NCBI GenBank assembly: GCA_026418015.1
Contig: JAOACE010000021.1
Location: 62,001 to 126,000 of the forward strand
Direction of reading: 5' to 3'
DNA from: Leptospiraceae bacterium
GTDB taxonomy: Bacteria > Spirochaetota > Leptospiria > Leptospirales > Leptonemataceae
Length of the DNA: 64,000 bases
Within the stretch, counting starts at the first letter, position 1; each line of letters begins with the position of its first letter. Shown in pieces: positions 35,994 through 45,538 of the stretch. Made by a program: the position numbers and the translations under genes. Below the pieces are notes generated by a model, which worked only from the letters and a program-made list of their open reading frames with translations, did not search any database and was not told where the DNA came from.

Positions 35994-36003
35994 AAAATAA
36001 AAT

Positions 36004-37197
36004 ATGAGTAATCAACGCATTCCTAAAAAAAATACAGAATCAAATGAAATGGATCTTGTAAAAAACGAAGTCTTAAAAGAAGAATTTACTCATTTTGTTC
36101 AACAACTCTCTACAAAAGAAATACTTTGGCCTGATGAATATTTAGATTCTTACGATAAAAAATTTGTTTATCAGGAAAAACAAAGAAAGTTGATTCCTTT
36201 TTTAAATAGTAACCTCGAAAAATTGCAATACTTAGAATTAAAAATTCAACAATGGATACAAAATCAAACAGGAAGATATGAACACCCATATATTACCTAT
36301 TATTATTTACAAAAATTTTTAGAAGAAATCACAAAAAAGGATTTTGATCAATCTGTTAATAAAGCAACACAAGAGGTTTTAAAAGCCATAAAAAGTAAAT
36401 CAAAAAAAACCAAACATTTCCTTCAAGATAATTTAGAATCCAAAGAAAACGATTTAAAAAAATCCATTGATTTAATCAACAAACTGAAAAAAAAGTTACA
36501 AGTTCCAAAAAAATGGCATCAATATAATGCAGAAAAAATCTACCAAGAATTACTCCATCATTTTGAAGATCTTTCGATAGAGAATTATCATACAGTAAGA
36601 GAAAAAATCAACTTAGAAATCGAATTAGAACATTATAAAAATCCAGATTTTGTCCATCCCTCTTATAAACAAGATATAGAACAATACAAGCAACAGATTC
36701 AACAATTACAAAAAGAATTGTTGCAAGAACGATCGAAAAATGAACTTTTAGAAAAAGAAGTCCAAAGATTAACAGAACTCATCATAGAAAATCCTACAAT
36801 TACGGTTCAACAAGAAGAGTTAGAGTCTTTGAAAAAAGAATATCGATTGCTTTCGGAAAAGTATGATTTACTTGTTTCTAAAAATATTGAATTAAGAAAC
36901 CTATTAGAACAACAAAATCATGTGAAAACCCTTCAAGATGCTTTAAATAAAGTTAGAGACAGAATTAATAAAATTCTTAAAACAGGTGGTTTGAATGAAG
37001 AAGTTATGATTATAAAAATTAAGCAAGAGATAGAAGAATTACAACGAGCAAGAATTTATCTAGGAAAAGCATTATATGACTTAGGTTTATTGTATTTACG
37101 CCTAGGGAAAAAAGAAAATGCACTCATAGAATTAAGAGCTGCAAGAGAACTTGGTGTAGAAGATCCGGAAGTAAATCGCATCATCAACATGGATTAG
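36004..37197 (+). CDS. Coiled-coil protein with C-terminal TPR-like motif
   Basis: The 397-residue product is cytoplasmic by appearance, with no signal. Residues about 135-330 are strongly coiled-coil, with heptads of Leu, Glu, Gln and Lys (for example QQIQQLQKELLQERSKNELL). The C-terminus has one or two TPR-like helices (YLGKALYDLGLLYLRLGKKE, then NALIELRAARELG). I do not recognise a specific family. It is followed 9 bp later by dtd and likely cotranscribed with it. Confidence 0.7.
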   Translation: MSNQRIPKKNTESNEMDLVKNEVLKEEFTHFVQQLSTKEILWPDEYLDSYDKKFVYQEKQRKLIPFLNSNLEKLQYLELKIQQWIQNQTGRYEHPYITYYYLQKFLEEITKKDFDQSVNKATQEVLKAIKSKSKKTKHFLQDNLESKENDLKKSIDLINKLKKKLQVPKKWHQYNAEKIYQELLHHFEDLSIENYHTVREKINLEIELEHYKNPDFVHPSYKQDIEQYKQQIQQLQKELLQERSKNELLEKEVQRLTELIIENPTITVQQEELESLKKEYRLLSEKYDLLVSKNIELRNLLEQQNHVKTLQDALNKVRDRINKILKTGGLNEEVMIIKIKQEIEELQRARIYLGKALYDLGLLYLRLGKKENALIELRAARELGVEDPEVNRIINMD

Positions 37198-37206
37198 CGT
37201 CAAAAA

Positions 37207-37713
37207 ATGAAGATTGTTCTACAACGAGTAAAAAATGCTTCGGTTTATTTAGTTGATGAACAAAGATATTGTGCAAACATCGAGCAAGGATTAGTTGCTC
37301 TAATTGGTTTTTGTAAAGATGATATTCGAAAAAATCAAAATGATTTTATTAAGATTGCTAAAAAGATTTTGAACCTAAGAATTTTCGAAGATGATCAAGG
37401 AAAAATGAACCTAAGCCTTTGGCAAATCAAAGGAAGTATTATAGTGGTTTCTCAGTTTACTTTGTGCGCAGATTGTTATAAGGGTAATCGTCCTTCTTTT
37501 GTAGAATCCTTAGAAATGGATTTAGCAGAAAAACTATATATAGATTTTATAAATATTATTAAACAAGAATATCATAAAATTTTTTTAGAAAAATATAATG
37601 AGGAGATTCCCAACTTGGATTTTTATGTACAAACAGGAAAATTCCGAAGTAATATGCAGGTCCAACTCATAAATGATGGTCCAGTCACAATTGTGATTGA
37701 ATATAACGATTAA
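37207..37713 (+). CDS. dtd: D-aminoacyl-tRNA deacylase
   Basis: Dtd removes D-amino acids (and glycine from tRNA-Ala) wrongly attached to tRNA. The 168-residue protein has the two family motifs SQFTL (in VVSQFTLCAD) and the C-terminal NDGPVT, which bring together the active site across the dimer. It starts MKIVLQRVKNASV, as expected. It is about 20 residues longer than most Dtd proteins because of an insertion near residues 110-130 (IIKQEYHKIFLEKYNEE). All key residues are intact. Confidence 0.94.
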   Translation: MKIVLQRVKNASVYLVDEQRYCANIEQGLVALIGFCKDDIRKNQNDFIKIAKKILNLRIFEDDQGKMNLSLWQIKGSIIVVSQFTLCADCYKGNRPSFVESLEMDLAEKLYIDFINIIKQEYHKIFLEKYNEEIPNLDFYVQTGKFRSNMQVQLINDGPVTIVIEYND

Positions 37714-37756
37714 AATAATCTTTACAATAAAAATTATTTCAGCTTTTAGGATATAA

Positions 37757-38848
37757 ATGATTAAAAGAGCATTTTTTATTCCTTTTGTTATATTCTTGGC
37801 TGCATTTACGGTTGATAAACTGTTTTTGTTAGATTCTTTCCCATTGTATTATCTAACAACAGCGTCGTTTATTAATTTCGAGCATAAACAAAGACTTATC
37901 TATCAACTAAAAGATTATTTAAATCAACCCAAAAACCAGAGAAAGAATGTTTTAGTAATAGTAGGAAATTCCCGAAGTTTTTCTTTTGATTTGGAATATA
38001 TACAAAATAAATATCCAGATTGGATATTATTTAATTTTTCTGTTCCAGGGGGAAAGCAAGATTATTTTTTATATCTAATGCAAGAATTCAAAAAAAATAA
38101 CATAAAACCCGAGGCAATTCTTTTTTCTGTAACACCTCAGGCTATGAATGCTAAACCTGCTGTATTAACAGACGAAGTAATGGTATTTGGCCTTCCAGCA
38201 AGTTTTATATTTAGTAACTTCATGCATTATAACGTTGATGAAATAACAAATTATATCGGAAAAAAACTTTTCGTTGTATATAAATATAGACCCAAAATAA
38301 AAGTAATTGAGCACAGATTAAAGAAAGGGAATTTAATTTCTTTTATAAATTTTTTAATTAAAACAGAAAATGTTCTAGAAAAAAATTATGGAAATATTCC
38401 TTCGAAAATAGAGTTTAAAACATCTGCATCAGAAGATGTCATTGAACAAAATGCAAAGTCTCTTTTTAATGATTTTTTTGTTCCATTTGTGATAGATAAA
38501 AATGCTTTTTACTTTATAGAAGAATGTATTAAAATTTCTAAAAGCTTAGAAATCCCTTATGTTGCCTTATTCTGGCCACCTATTAGTAAACCATTGTTAC
38601 AAAAAAAGAAAACAGAAAAGACGGCGATTGTTTACGAAAATCATCAGAGAGTCTATAAAACCGTTTATGATGTTTGGTATCCACCAATGGTAAAAATGGT
38701 TGATAATTATAAAATAGGTTGGATTGATTTAAATGTAAAAGATCCTTTAAGATGCAATTCTTTTTTTGATGCAAGCCATTTAGCATCTGTTTGTTATAAC
38801 GAATATACGGATAAAATTTTTGAATACATAACAGGAGGCAAAAAATGA
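37757..38848 (+). CDS. DUF1574-like (SGNH-type) protein, Leptospira-type
   Basis: The 363-residue protein has an N-terminal membrane segment (residues 6-25), then VLVIVGNSRSFSFDLEYI, in which the GNSRS block resembles the GDS block of SGNH hydrolases, and a C-terminal FFDASHLASVCYNEYT, where the D-x-x-H pair could complete a catalytic triad. This layout matches the DUF1574 family, which is expanded in Leptospira and has unknown function. An AGGA stretch about 9 bases before the ATG could be its ribosome binding site. It overlaps the small lipoprotein gene by 4 bp. Confidence 0.7.
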   Translation: MIKRAFFIPFVIFLAAFTVDKLFLLDSFPLYYLTTASFINFEHKQRLIYQLKDYLNQPKNQRKNVLVIVGNSRSFSFDLEYIQNKYPDWILFNFSVPGGKQDYFLYLMQEFKKNNIKPEAILFSVTPQAMNAKPAVLTDEVMVFGLPASFIFSNFMHYNVDEITNYIGKKLFVVYKYRPKIKVIEHRLKKGNLISFINFLIKTENVLEKNYGNIPSKIEFKTSASEDVIEQNAKSLFNDFFVPFVIDKNAFYFIEECIKISKSLEIPYVALFWPPISKPLLQKKKTEKTAIVYENHQRVYKTVYDVWYPPMVKMVDNYKIGWIDLNVKDPLRCNSFFDASHLASVCYNEYTDKIFEYITGGKK

Positions 38849-39078
38849 AGCGTATACTTTATTTTTTATTATTGCTAATTTTGTTGAATTGTAAGAGTTG
38901 CGAAAAAGAAAATAAAATCATTCACGAAGAGATGGATTTTAAAGAATGTGGAGAGTGTTTAAACCTACAAACAGGTAAAGTATGCACTGTGCAGGGAACA
39001 TTCTATAATAGCTGCTTGGCTATATGCAAGCAAGTGAAGATTTTATGCCAAGGAGAATGTCCTTGTCCATCAAAATAA
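38845..39078 (+). CDS. Small lipoprotein with a Kazal-like cysteine domain
   Basis: The 77-residue product has a lipoprotein signal ending at C16 (LILLNC), followed by a short linker and eight cysteines. The core reads VCTVQGTFYNSCLAIC and continues KQVKILCQGECPC, close to the Kazal pattern (C-G-x-D-G-x-T-Y-x-N-x-C-x-A-x-C...G-x-C). Kazal domains are serine protease inhibitors, mostly eukaryotic but known in some bacteria. The reactive loop (around KVCTVQG) would normally give the specificity. It is probably a surface or periplasmic lipoprotein; the inhibitor function is inferred. Confidence 0.7.
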   Translation: MKRILYFLLLLILLNCKSCEKENKIIHEEMDFKECGECLNLQTGKVCTVQGTFYNSCLAICKQVKILCQGECPCPSK

Positions 39079-39080
39079 TT

Positions 39081-39932
39081 TTATTTTGTTTTTTTAGGAA
39101 GATAAATAAAAATATTTTTTTGGTTTATATCTAATGGGTATGATTTATCGATAAATAAAAAATCTCCAATCGATTCCGCTACCTTAACTTGATGATTGTT
39201 AGGATATAGAGATGCGAAATCTCCTTTTTTTAAAAAACGATTCGCATCCTTACCATAAAAAACATAATGTTCTTGTGTTTCGTCTATCAGCTTACCATAC
39301 CATGGTTGAGCTACAAAAAGATTCGGAATTTGAAGTTCATCACTCAAAAACCAAAAAGTATAATTCAATCTTTCTTTTTGGTTTTTCTCTAATTTCTCGT
39401 AATCTGGACTATTTTTTTGAATAAACCTAAGAGCATTATTTTCTTTTTTTAATAAAAATATTAAATGATCACAATCCCAACCTTCGATTGGATAAAACCT
39501 ATCATAATAGGTCTTTTTTGCAAAGGTATAACAATCCTGAGCATGTAAATCTAAATAAGGTTCATCAAAATATACGATTCCTTTATATTCTCTTAGTCGA
39601 ATATCTTTATTGCGATTTTTGCTCAATGTTCGTAGTTGAAAGTTTAAATGAGAAACTTTTATGTTTTTATTTTCGAATTTTTCGAAGTAGGTTTTTTCTT
39701 CTAGGATTAGCTCTCCCATCAAATTCTCTTGATAGATTTGAGTATAAATATCAAAATAAAAAACAATCTGGTTTTTATTGGTATTAGGAAAGATTTGATT
39801 TAAAAAACCTTGATTTTTATAGGTAGGGTAGATGGGACCTGGAACACTCTTACAAGAAAAAAAACTTAGGATAACTAGAAGAATCAATCTAAGGGGTATA
39901 TTCTGCCGTAATTTTACAATATTCTCCATCAT
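39081..39932 (-). CDS. Lipoprotein of unknown function
   Basis: From the ATG at 39932 the 283-residue protein has a basic N-region, a hydrophobic core ([12 protein letters not shown]) and a lipobox Cys followed by KSVPGPIYPTY. The mature part contains CYTFAKKTYYDRFYPIEGWD and is rich in Tyr, Phe, Lys and Asp. I do not recognise the family. A TTG at 39944 is also possible but less likely. The start lies inside the 3' end of the upstream gene (39889), so the two are coupled. The stop is 2 bp from the stop of the convergent Kazal-like gene. Confidence 0.6.
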   Translation of the reverse strand: MMENIVKLRQNIPLRLILLVILSFFSCKSVPGPIYPTYKNQGFLNQIFPNTNKNQIVFYFDIYTQIYQENLMGELILEEKTYFEKFENKNIKVSHLNFQLRTLSKNRNKDIRLREYKGIVYFDEPYLDLHAQDCYTFAKKTYYDRFYPIEGWDCDHLIFLLKKENNALRFIQKNSPDYEKLEKNQKERLNYTFWFLSDELQIPNLFVAQPWYGKLIDETQEHYVFYGKDANRFLKKGDFASLYPNNHQVKVAESIGDFLFIDKSYPLDINQKNIFIYLPKKTK

Positions 39933-40215
39933 TAATAAACTCAATATAAGTAATTTTTACTTTATCTCGAATCGTACGATATTGGTTTTTGTTTAACTCG
40001 TTTTCTAGTAAAAGTCTTGCTGCTTCTTTAGATGTTGTTTCTTTAATTACGCGAATATCTTTTTTAATAGCATTTTCGGAAGCCTTTCCCGTAGATATAA
40101 AAATGATTCTATTTGGTTGACTGTAGACTTCTACACCAGTAATTACTTTTTCTTTAGAGGTTAAACAGAAATTAAATAAAATTATAAAGTTAATATATAA
40201 AAATTTTTTATACAT
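39889..40215 (-). CDS. Small exported protein of unknown function
   Basis: The 108-residue product has a signal sequence (residues 1-18, NFCLTS) with a possible lipobox Cys at 17, then a short domain with [20 protein letters not shown] and a strand-rich end ([19 protein letters not shown]). It resembles the small LPP20-like or SIMPL-like exported proteins in composition, but I cannot assign it. Its ATG overlaps the end of leuD by 8 bp, and it overlaps the next lipoprotein gene, so leuD and two envelope genes form one transcript. Confidence 0.6.
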   Translation of the reverse strand: MYKKFLYINFIILFNFCLTSKEKVITGVEVYSQPNRIIFISTGKASENAIKKDIRVIKETTSKEAARLLLENELNKNQYRTIRDKVKITYIEFINDGEYCKITAEYTP

Positions 40216-40840
40216 TTTTTAAACCACTAAAAAGAAAATAAAATTTTTCTTCGTATTGTTTCTCGAAGGATTCTATTTCTTTGATGTGCTTTAATGTTAA
40301 TCCAATATCGTCCCAACCGTTTAGAAGGCATTCTTTTCTAAAAGGATCAATGTCGAATTTATAAGTTTTTCCAGAATCTGTGGTGATGGTTTGATTTTCT
40401 AAATCAATTTTTAATTTTGCTCCGATGTTTTTTTCGACATAGTCGAACAATTCTTGAACTTGAACTTTGGGTAATACAATTGGTAACATGCCATTTTTAA
40501 AACAGTTATTGTAAAAAATATCTGCAAAGCTTGGAGCAATAATTACTCTAAATCCATAATCCAACAATGCCCAAGGAGCATGTTCGCGGCTACTTCCACA
40601 ACCAAAATTTTCTCTTGTAATTAATATACTTGCACCTTGATATCTTGGATAGTTTAAAACAAAATCTGGGTTGGGTTTAGTTCCTTCTGCATCTAAAAAG
40701 CGCCAGTCATGAAATAAATGTTTACCGAAACCTGTTCGTTCAATTTTTTTTAGGAATTGTTTGGGTATAATTTGATCTGTATCTACATTTGCTCTATCTA
40801 ATATTACAGCTAATCCTTCGTGTACTTTGAATGGTTCCAT
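40208..40840 (-). CDS. leuD: 3-isopropylmalate dehydratase small subunit
   Basis: LeuD pairs with the Fe-S subunit LeuC to isomerise isopropylmalate in leucine synthesis. The 210-residue protein has the family motifs [34 protein letters not shown] and [18 protein letters not shown]. The large subunit leuC is not adjacent, which is less common. It is the first gene of a leftward operon with two small envelope proteins. The upstream region to 40988 (about 150 bp) is AT-rich and would hold the divergent promoters of leuD and the DUF1564-like gene. Confidence 0.95.
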   Translation of the reverse strand: MEPFKVHEGLAVILDRANVDTDQIIPKQFLKKIERTGFGKHLFHDWRFLDAEGTKPNPDFVLNYPRYQGASILITRENFGCGSSREHAPWALLDYGFRVIIAPSFADIFYNNCFKNGMLPIVLPKVQVQELFDYVEKNIGAKLKIDLENQTITTDSGKTYKFDIDPFRKECLLNGWDDIGLTLKHIKEIESFEKQYEEKFYFLFSGLKNV

Positions 40841-40987
40841 AAAGACAATAAAATTATAGGAATTTTTATAGCAATGAATTTTTTATTTTAATGCAAGATT
40901 GGATAATTGAGTTCAATTCTTTTAGGTTTTTAAGATTCGGATGATTTTTTTTGATATAAAAATTATTCAAAAAGATATATAATATAT

Positions 40988-41497
40988 ATGAAGATACAAC
41001 ACTTTTATACACAGGATAAATGCATTACATCGATTAACCTTACACCCTATCATTATGAATATTTAATTTGTCTGACAGAATCAAGGTTTAACGGTAATTT
41101 ATCTAAGACGATCGATTATTTATTAAAAAAATATTTAATTTATCTTTATAAGATAAGCCTTGCACCCAATAAAAGGACTTTAACAGCCACATATCAGCCA
41201 AGGACAAAAAATTATGTTATAAAAAAAATCTGTATTCAACCAACCTATTGGGGAAAGTTCTTTGAGTTAAGATTTTTGTTGGGTTACTCCATAAGTTTTA
41301 TGATTCGCATTATGCTCGATTGGGAGATGCAAGAAGAACAAAATTCTTTCGCACCAATTATTATAAGACCAAATTTAACCATAGAGGATGAGCTAATTCA
41401 ATCTAGAATCCATGATGGGGATAACTATTCATCTTATAATAGAGTACGACATGCTAATTTAGAGGTTTATAATGAGTTTTCGTGTCCGGCGGTTTAA
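40988..41497 (+). CDS. DUF1564-like protein (Leptospira-type)
   Basis: The 169-residue product has a middle section TATYQPRTKNYVIKKICIQP followed by TYWGKFFELRFLLGYSISFM and RIMLDWEM. This matches my memory of the DUF1564 pattern (YQ..., FRP..W.EL..lA...G.S...F...L..E), a paralogous family of Leptospira with no known function, perhaps ribbon-helix-helix related. A TATAAT lies 5 bases before the ATG, so the mRNA would again be nearly leaderless. The 115 bp after it, to the ybeY stop, hold nothing I can identify. Confidence 0.55.
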   Translation: MKIQHFYTQDKCITSINLTPYHYEYLICLTESRFNGNLSKTIDYLLKKYLIYLYKISLAPNKRTLTATYQPRTKNYVIKKICIQPTYWGKFFELRFLLGYSISFMIRIMLDWEMQEEQNSFAPIIIRPNLTIEDELIQSRIHDGDNYSSYNRVRHANLEVYNEFSCPAV

Positions 41498-41613
41498 AAT
41501 ATAGCATAATCCTATAAATATTTTATAATTTTATTTTAATAATCAACCTTACTTTTAGATTCCTCTTGCTACTCTATTGTATTAAAAAAACTTTATTATT
41601 CAAAATATTCATC

Positions 41614-42108
41614 TCAATTTATACTGACTTGTTTTTTTATATATTCCATTAACCTTTGTTCTTTTTCTTGCATGATTTTTTCATCTTCTAAGGAACGTTC
41701 ATGATCATAACCGAGTAGATGAAATAGTCCATGAACGACAAGTCTTAACAACTCTTCGTAAAAAGAATGTTCATATTCAATCGATTGTCTTTTACAAGTT
41801 TCGTAAGAAATCAAAATATCTCCAAGAATCACAGGCTGATCTTTTATTTTAGGGAAATCTTCGCCTTCGATTTGGGAGAAACTCAATACATCTGTTGGTT
41901 TATCCTTATCTCTATAAGTATGATTTATTTTTTGTATTTCTTCGTCATCTATAATAGAAACCGAAATTTCGAATAAATCATCCTTTTCTGTATGTTTTAT
42001 ATAATCAAGTGATTTTATTAAAATATTTTGTAAAAATCCTTTAATATTTGGAAATTCTTTTTCTGCGTTAGGATGTACTTCTAGAAAAATTTTGTGTGTT
42101 TTTTTCAT
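41614..42108 (-). CDS. ybeY: Endoribonuclease/rRNA maturation factor YbeY
   Basis: YbeY is a zinc-dependent protein needed for 16S rRNA 3'-end maturation and ribosome quality control. The 164-residue protein has the invariant motif H-x3-H-x5-H in [15 protein letters not shown] and the upstream segment [17 protein letters not shown] chose the ATG at 42108, which has a weak GAAG upstream; an ATG at 42123 adding five residues is equally possible. It overlaps the end of phoH, its usual neighbour in many bacteria. Confidence 0.95.
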   Translation of the reverse strand: MKKTHKIFLEVHPNAEKEFPNIKGFLQNILIKSLDYIKHTEKDDLFEISVSIIDDEEIQKINHTYRDKDKPTDVLSFSQIEGEDFPKIKDQPVILGDILISYETCKRQSIEYEHSFYEELLRLVVHGLFHLLGYDHERSLEDEKIMQEKEQRLMEYIKKQVSIN

Positions 42109-43078
42109 ATTCTTCAAAAGCATGGATAATCTTTTCTACAATGGGATTTCTTACAATATCGTTTTTGTTAAATTCAATAATATTTACTTCTTCTATATGT
42201 TTTAATATTTTAAGTAGTTTGGATAATCCAGATTGACCAGGTTTTAAATCTGTTTGGGTGATATCTCCACTTATACACATTCGCGAATTTCTTCCAATAC
42301 GTGTTAAAAACATTTTTAATTGAGAAAGCGTACAGTTTTGTGCTTCGTCTAGAATAATCATAGAATCATTCAATGTTCTACCTCTCATGTAAGCTAAGGG
42401 AGCAACTTCAATTTTGTTCAATTGAATCAGTTGATTGGTTTTTTCTACACCAAGGGATTCGAACAGTGAATCATAAATTGGACGTAAATAGGGATCAACC
42501 TTTTGTACCATATCTCCTGGTAAAAAACCTAAATTTTCTCCTGCTTCTACCGCTGGTCTTGTTATAATTAATCGTTCTATTTCTCCTTTTAGTAACAACT
42601 TACTTGCTACAACTACTGCTAAAAAAGTTTTTCCTGTTCCTGCTGGTCCTGTTGCAATGGTTATCGAATAGTGCAGGAGTGATTTGATATAATTGAACTG
42701 ATTAATGGTTTTTGCAAAAATTGGTTTTCCGCGATATGTAACGAAGAGTTTTTCTTGTTCAATAAATTCATGATTCGATATTTGATTTGTGGATTCTTTT
42801 TCTTCGCTAAATAGAACTTTGTATAAATATTTTGTATCGAATACTTCTAATTGTCGATCTTGATAGTAATCACGAAGTTTGTTAAAAAAATGAACTGTTT
42901 TTTCGATCTTTTTGGGTTCCTCGGATCGAATAATAAATGAATTCCCTCTGGGAATCAATTCTACCTCTAGAAATTTTTCCAGCTCCAATATATTTTGATC
43001 CGAAATACCACAAATAAAATGAAACAGTTTTAAGTTTTCGAAAACATATTGTTCTTGGATGATTTTTGTTTTGTTCAT
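42068..43078 (-). CDS. PhoH family ATPase
   Basis: PhoH-like proteins are cytoplasmic P-loop ATPases, thought to act with YbeY in RNA metabolism. The 336-residue protein has Walker [12 protein letters not shown], the segments [17 protein letters not shown] and [17 protein letters not shown], and Walker B MIILDEAQ. The start is the ATG at 43078, because it overlaps the TGA of the upstream gene as ATGA; a TTG at 43099 would extend into that gene. An N-terminal region of about 110 residues precedes the ATPase core, as is common. It is at the end of the chemotaxis transcript. Confidence 0.93.
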   Translation of the reverse strand: MNKTKIIQEQYVFENLKLFHFICGISDQNILELEKFLEVELIPRGNSFIIRSEEPKKIEKTVHFFNKLRDYYQDRQLEVFDTKYLYKVLFSEEKESTNQISNHEFIEQEKLFVTYRGKPIFAKTINQFNYIKSLLHYSITIATGPAGTGKTFLAVVVASKLLLKGEIERLIITRPAVEAGENLGFLPGDMVQKVDPYLRPIYDSLFESLGVEKTNQLIQLNKIEVAPLAYMRGRTLNDSMIILDEAQNCTLSQLKMFLTRIGRNSRMCISGDITQTDLKPGQSGLSKLLKILKHIEEVNIIEFNKNDIVRNPIVEKIIHAFEEYEKNTQNFSRSTS

Positions 43079-44307
43079 TTCTGCATTAATACTCCGCAAA
43101 GGATTCTTTTTTTGGGTTCTCTTGTGTAATCCATTACTTCTTTTAAATAAATATTACCACCAAAATATTGCAAGTATAATTTTATTAACGTAAGTCCAGT
43201 TCCTAAACTAAAATCCTCGTTAATGAATCGTTCATCAAAATGATGGTTTAATCTTACGAATGGTTCGAAGATTTGGTTTTCGTATTCTTCTGGTATTCCA
43301 GTAATTCCACCTTTAAATTCTAACACATCGTTTAAAAAGGCAACAATGATAGAATTAGGGTTATCAAAAACAACAATATCGATATATGTTCTTTCCGGAG
43401 AATACTTAAAGGCATTGATAAGAATTTCTTTAAAAATAAGACTCAATGCTTCTTTATTTGAGCGAATTTTTCCCATAAATTTTAAATTACCAACTACGAT
43501 TTCTTGATTTTTTATCATTCGAAATTCTTCGGTTCGAAAAATTGTATCATAAATAATTTTTTGAACTTGTTGAGAATCTAAGATTTCTTCTGGAAAGGAG
43601 CGATTCATGTAATTTAACAACTTTTCTAAGTTGAGTATCCATAAATTTAGGTTTTCTACACTTTTTTTAAGATTAACAAAATAATGTTTTGGAATAATAA
43701 AACCATTCTCTTGATCAATCTTTTTTAAATCCATTAGATCCACATAAGAAATAATGCTATTAATTCCTAACCCTTGTAGAAGAGAATTTCGAATATTCTG
43801 TAATAATTTTAAAGAAAAATCACTCCGAAATCGTGTTTTGTGATATTCTTTCCAAAGATACCATTCAATTTGTTTCTTCCAAGACTTTTGATAGTCCTTT
43901 AGATATTCTTCTAAGGTATGTTTTTCTACATAATATTTTTTTGCAGATTCAAGTATGGGAATAATAAATTCATTAAAATGCTCGTTTAAATAGATAAATT
44001 CGAAAATCTTTACAGAATTCAAGTTTAAATTTTTTTGTTCTTGTTCATTTTCCAATAAAACAATTAAAATTGGAGGATCTTCTACATCATCAAGTATCTT
44101 TAAACAATTTTCGTTTGTAAAAATTCCGATTGGATGCAGTGATGTAATGATGATTTCTGGTTTTAGACGATTTCTTAAATATAAAGCAAATTGTATTTCT
44201 GTACATGCATAAACTTTATAACCTTTTGCTTTTAAAAAACTTTTGATTTTTTTTAATATTTCTTCTTGAGGATGAATTACGACAATTTTTAAATCTTGCT
44301 TTTCCAT
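43075..44307 (-). CDS. Sensor-kinase-like protein with degenerate receiver and no obvious phospho-acceptor His
   Basis: The 410-residue protein starts with a receiver-like domain ([20 protein letters not shown]) that lacks the acidic pair (HPQEE instead of a D-D) and has Ser-Leu where the phosphorylated Asp is expected ([10 protein letters not shown]). A region with a HisKA-like pattern follows ([20 protein letters not shown]), but no His lies at the usual phosphorylation position. The C-terminal HATPase domain is recognisable, with an N-box [15 protein letters not shown] and a G-box [19 protein letters not shown]. It may act as a regulatory pseudokinase for the chemotaxis genes with which it is cotranscribed. 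Confidence 0.7.
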   Translation of the reverse strand: MEKQDLKIVVIHPQEEILKKIKSFLKAKGYKVYACTEIQFALYLRNRLKPEIIITSLHPIGIFTNENCLKILDDVEDPPILIVLLENEQEQKNLNLNSVKIFEFIYLNEHFNEFIIPILESAKKYYVEKHTLEEYLKDYQKSWKKQIEWYLWKEYHKTRFRSDFSLKLLQNIRNSLLQGLGINSIISYVDLMDLKKIDQENGFIIPKHYFVNLKKSVENLNLWILNLEKLLNYMNRSFPEEILDSQQVQKIIYDTIFRTEEFRMIKNQEIVVGNLKFMGKIRSNKEALSLIFKEILINAFKYSPERTYIDIVVFDNPNSIIVAFLNDVLEFKGGITGIPEEYENQIFEPFVRLNHHFDERFINEDFSLGTGLTLIKLYLQYFGGNIYLKEVMDYTREPKKRILCGVLMQK

Positions 44308-44311
44308 TAGA

Positions 44312-44671
44312 TTATTCTTCTAAAATTTGTTTAATAATATCTAAAAATTGAGCTGGTCGAAAAGGTTTTACGATCCAACCATCTGCACCAGCATTTCTTC
44401 CTTCTTGTTTTTTCGATTCTTCGGATTCTGTTGTTAATGTAATTATAGGAACCTCGGTATTAATTTTTCGAATTTCTTTAATCATAGTTATTCCATCCAT
44501 AACGGGCATATTGATATCTGCTATAATTAAATCAAACTTTCCTTACTTGAATTTCTCTAATCCATCTAATCCATTTTCTGCTACAGTAACTTGATAACCT
44601 GCGGATTCTAATGTTTCTTTTACTACATCTCTCATTGTTTGGGAATCATCTACTGCTAATATATGGGGCAT
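44312..44671 (-). pseudogene. cheY: CheY-type response regulator interrupted by an in-frame TAA
   Basis: From the ATG at 44671 (with AAGGAG upstream) the frame reads MPHILAVDDSQTMRDVV and continues to EKFK, then meets TAA at codon 43 (44545-44543). In the same frame it carries on with GKFDLIIADINMPVMDG, including the phosphorylatable Asp (codon 52), then TLTTESEESKK and WIVKPF, ending after 119 codons, the normal CheY length. A single base change of GAA or CAA to TAA would explain it. Reinitiation at codon 55 (44509) would lack the phosphorylation site. It may be an inactivated gene, a readthrough case or a sequencing error. Confidence 0.85.
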
Positions 44672-44694
44672 AATATCTCCTTAATCTTATAAAA

Positions 44695-45537
44695 TTAATT
44701 GCGTTTAAAAAAAGTAACACTTGGTGTAAATTCATAATATCTGGCTAATCCGTATTCCCGCATTACATAATTATCTACAAGGTTGATTAAATTCTCTGAT
44801 GAACCTAATATAAGAATCCCTTCGTTGTTGTTTAGAGAACGAATTAGTTTACGAACTACTTCTTTTTTTGTGTTAAGATCAAAATAAATTAAAACATTTC
44901 TACATAGGATAATATCAAAACCATAAGGATATGGATCATGAATTAAATTATGAATTTTAAATTCCACAATAGATTTTATTTCCTCATCGAGCTTATATTC
45001 ATTGTCTATTTTGGTAAAATATTTATTTTTTATGTAGTCTGGAACCCCACGATTGACTTCGAAATCTGTATAAATTCCTTTTTTAGCACGTTCAATTACA
45101 TCTTTGCTAATGTCGGTTGCTAATATCTTTGTATGAGGAAATAAATAAGGATGATTTTCTTTTATAGTGATAGCAATAGAGTAGGGTTCTTGACCATAAG
45201 AACATCCAATGGACCATAAATTCAATTTTTTTGTTATGTTGGATTTACTGATTTGATTTTTTTCTAACCATTCAGGTATAATTTGTTTTGCTAACGCGTC
45301 AAAAATACTTTCATCCCGGAAGAAACGAGTTTCGTGAGTTGTAATCTTATCCACTAATTTATGATAAAATTCTGAATCATCTTTTTGTAATAATTTTAAT
45401 GCAACCTCATCATAGGTTTTTAGGTTGTATTCCTTCATCAATTGATTTAGACGAGAATCTAGTAAATAAATTTTATCATCTGTTAAAAAAACACCCGTCA
45501 TGTTTTGAATTACTTGAATAAGTTGTTTATGTTCCAT
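44695..45537 (-). CDS. cheR: Chemotaxis protein methyltransferase CheR
   Basis: CheR methylates glutamates of chemoreceptors using SAM, giving adaptation. The 280-residue protein has the N-terminal helical domain, KITTHETRFFRD, the SAM-binding WSIGCSYGQEPYSIAI, and IILCRNVLIYFD near the end of the catalytic domain. The length is normal. It starts one base from the end of cheB. Confidence 0.95.
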   Translation of the reverse strand: MEHKQLIQVIQNMTGVFLTDDKIYLLDSRLNQLMKEYNLKTYDEVALKLLQKDDSEFYHKLVDKITTHETRFFRDESIFDALAKQIIPEWLEKNQISKSNITKKLNLWSIGCSYGQEPYSIAITIKENHPYLFPHTKILATDISKDVIERAKKGIYTDFEVNRGVPDYIKNKYFTKIDNEYKLDEEIKSIVEFKIHNLIHDPYPYGFDIILCRNVLIYFDLNTKKEVVRKLIRSLNNNEGILILGSSENLINLVDNYVMREYGLARYYEFTPSVTFFKRN

Positions 45538-45538
45538 A

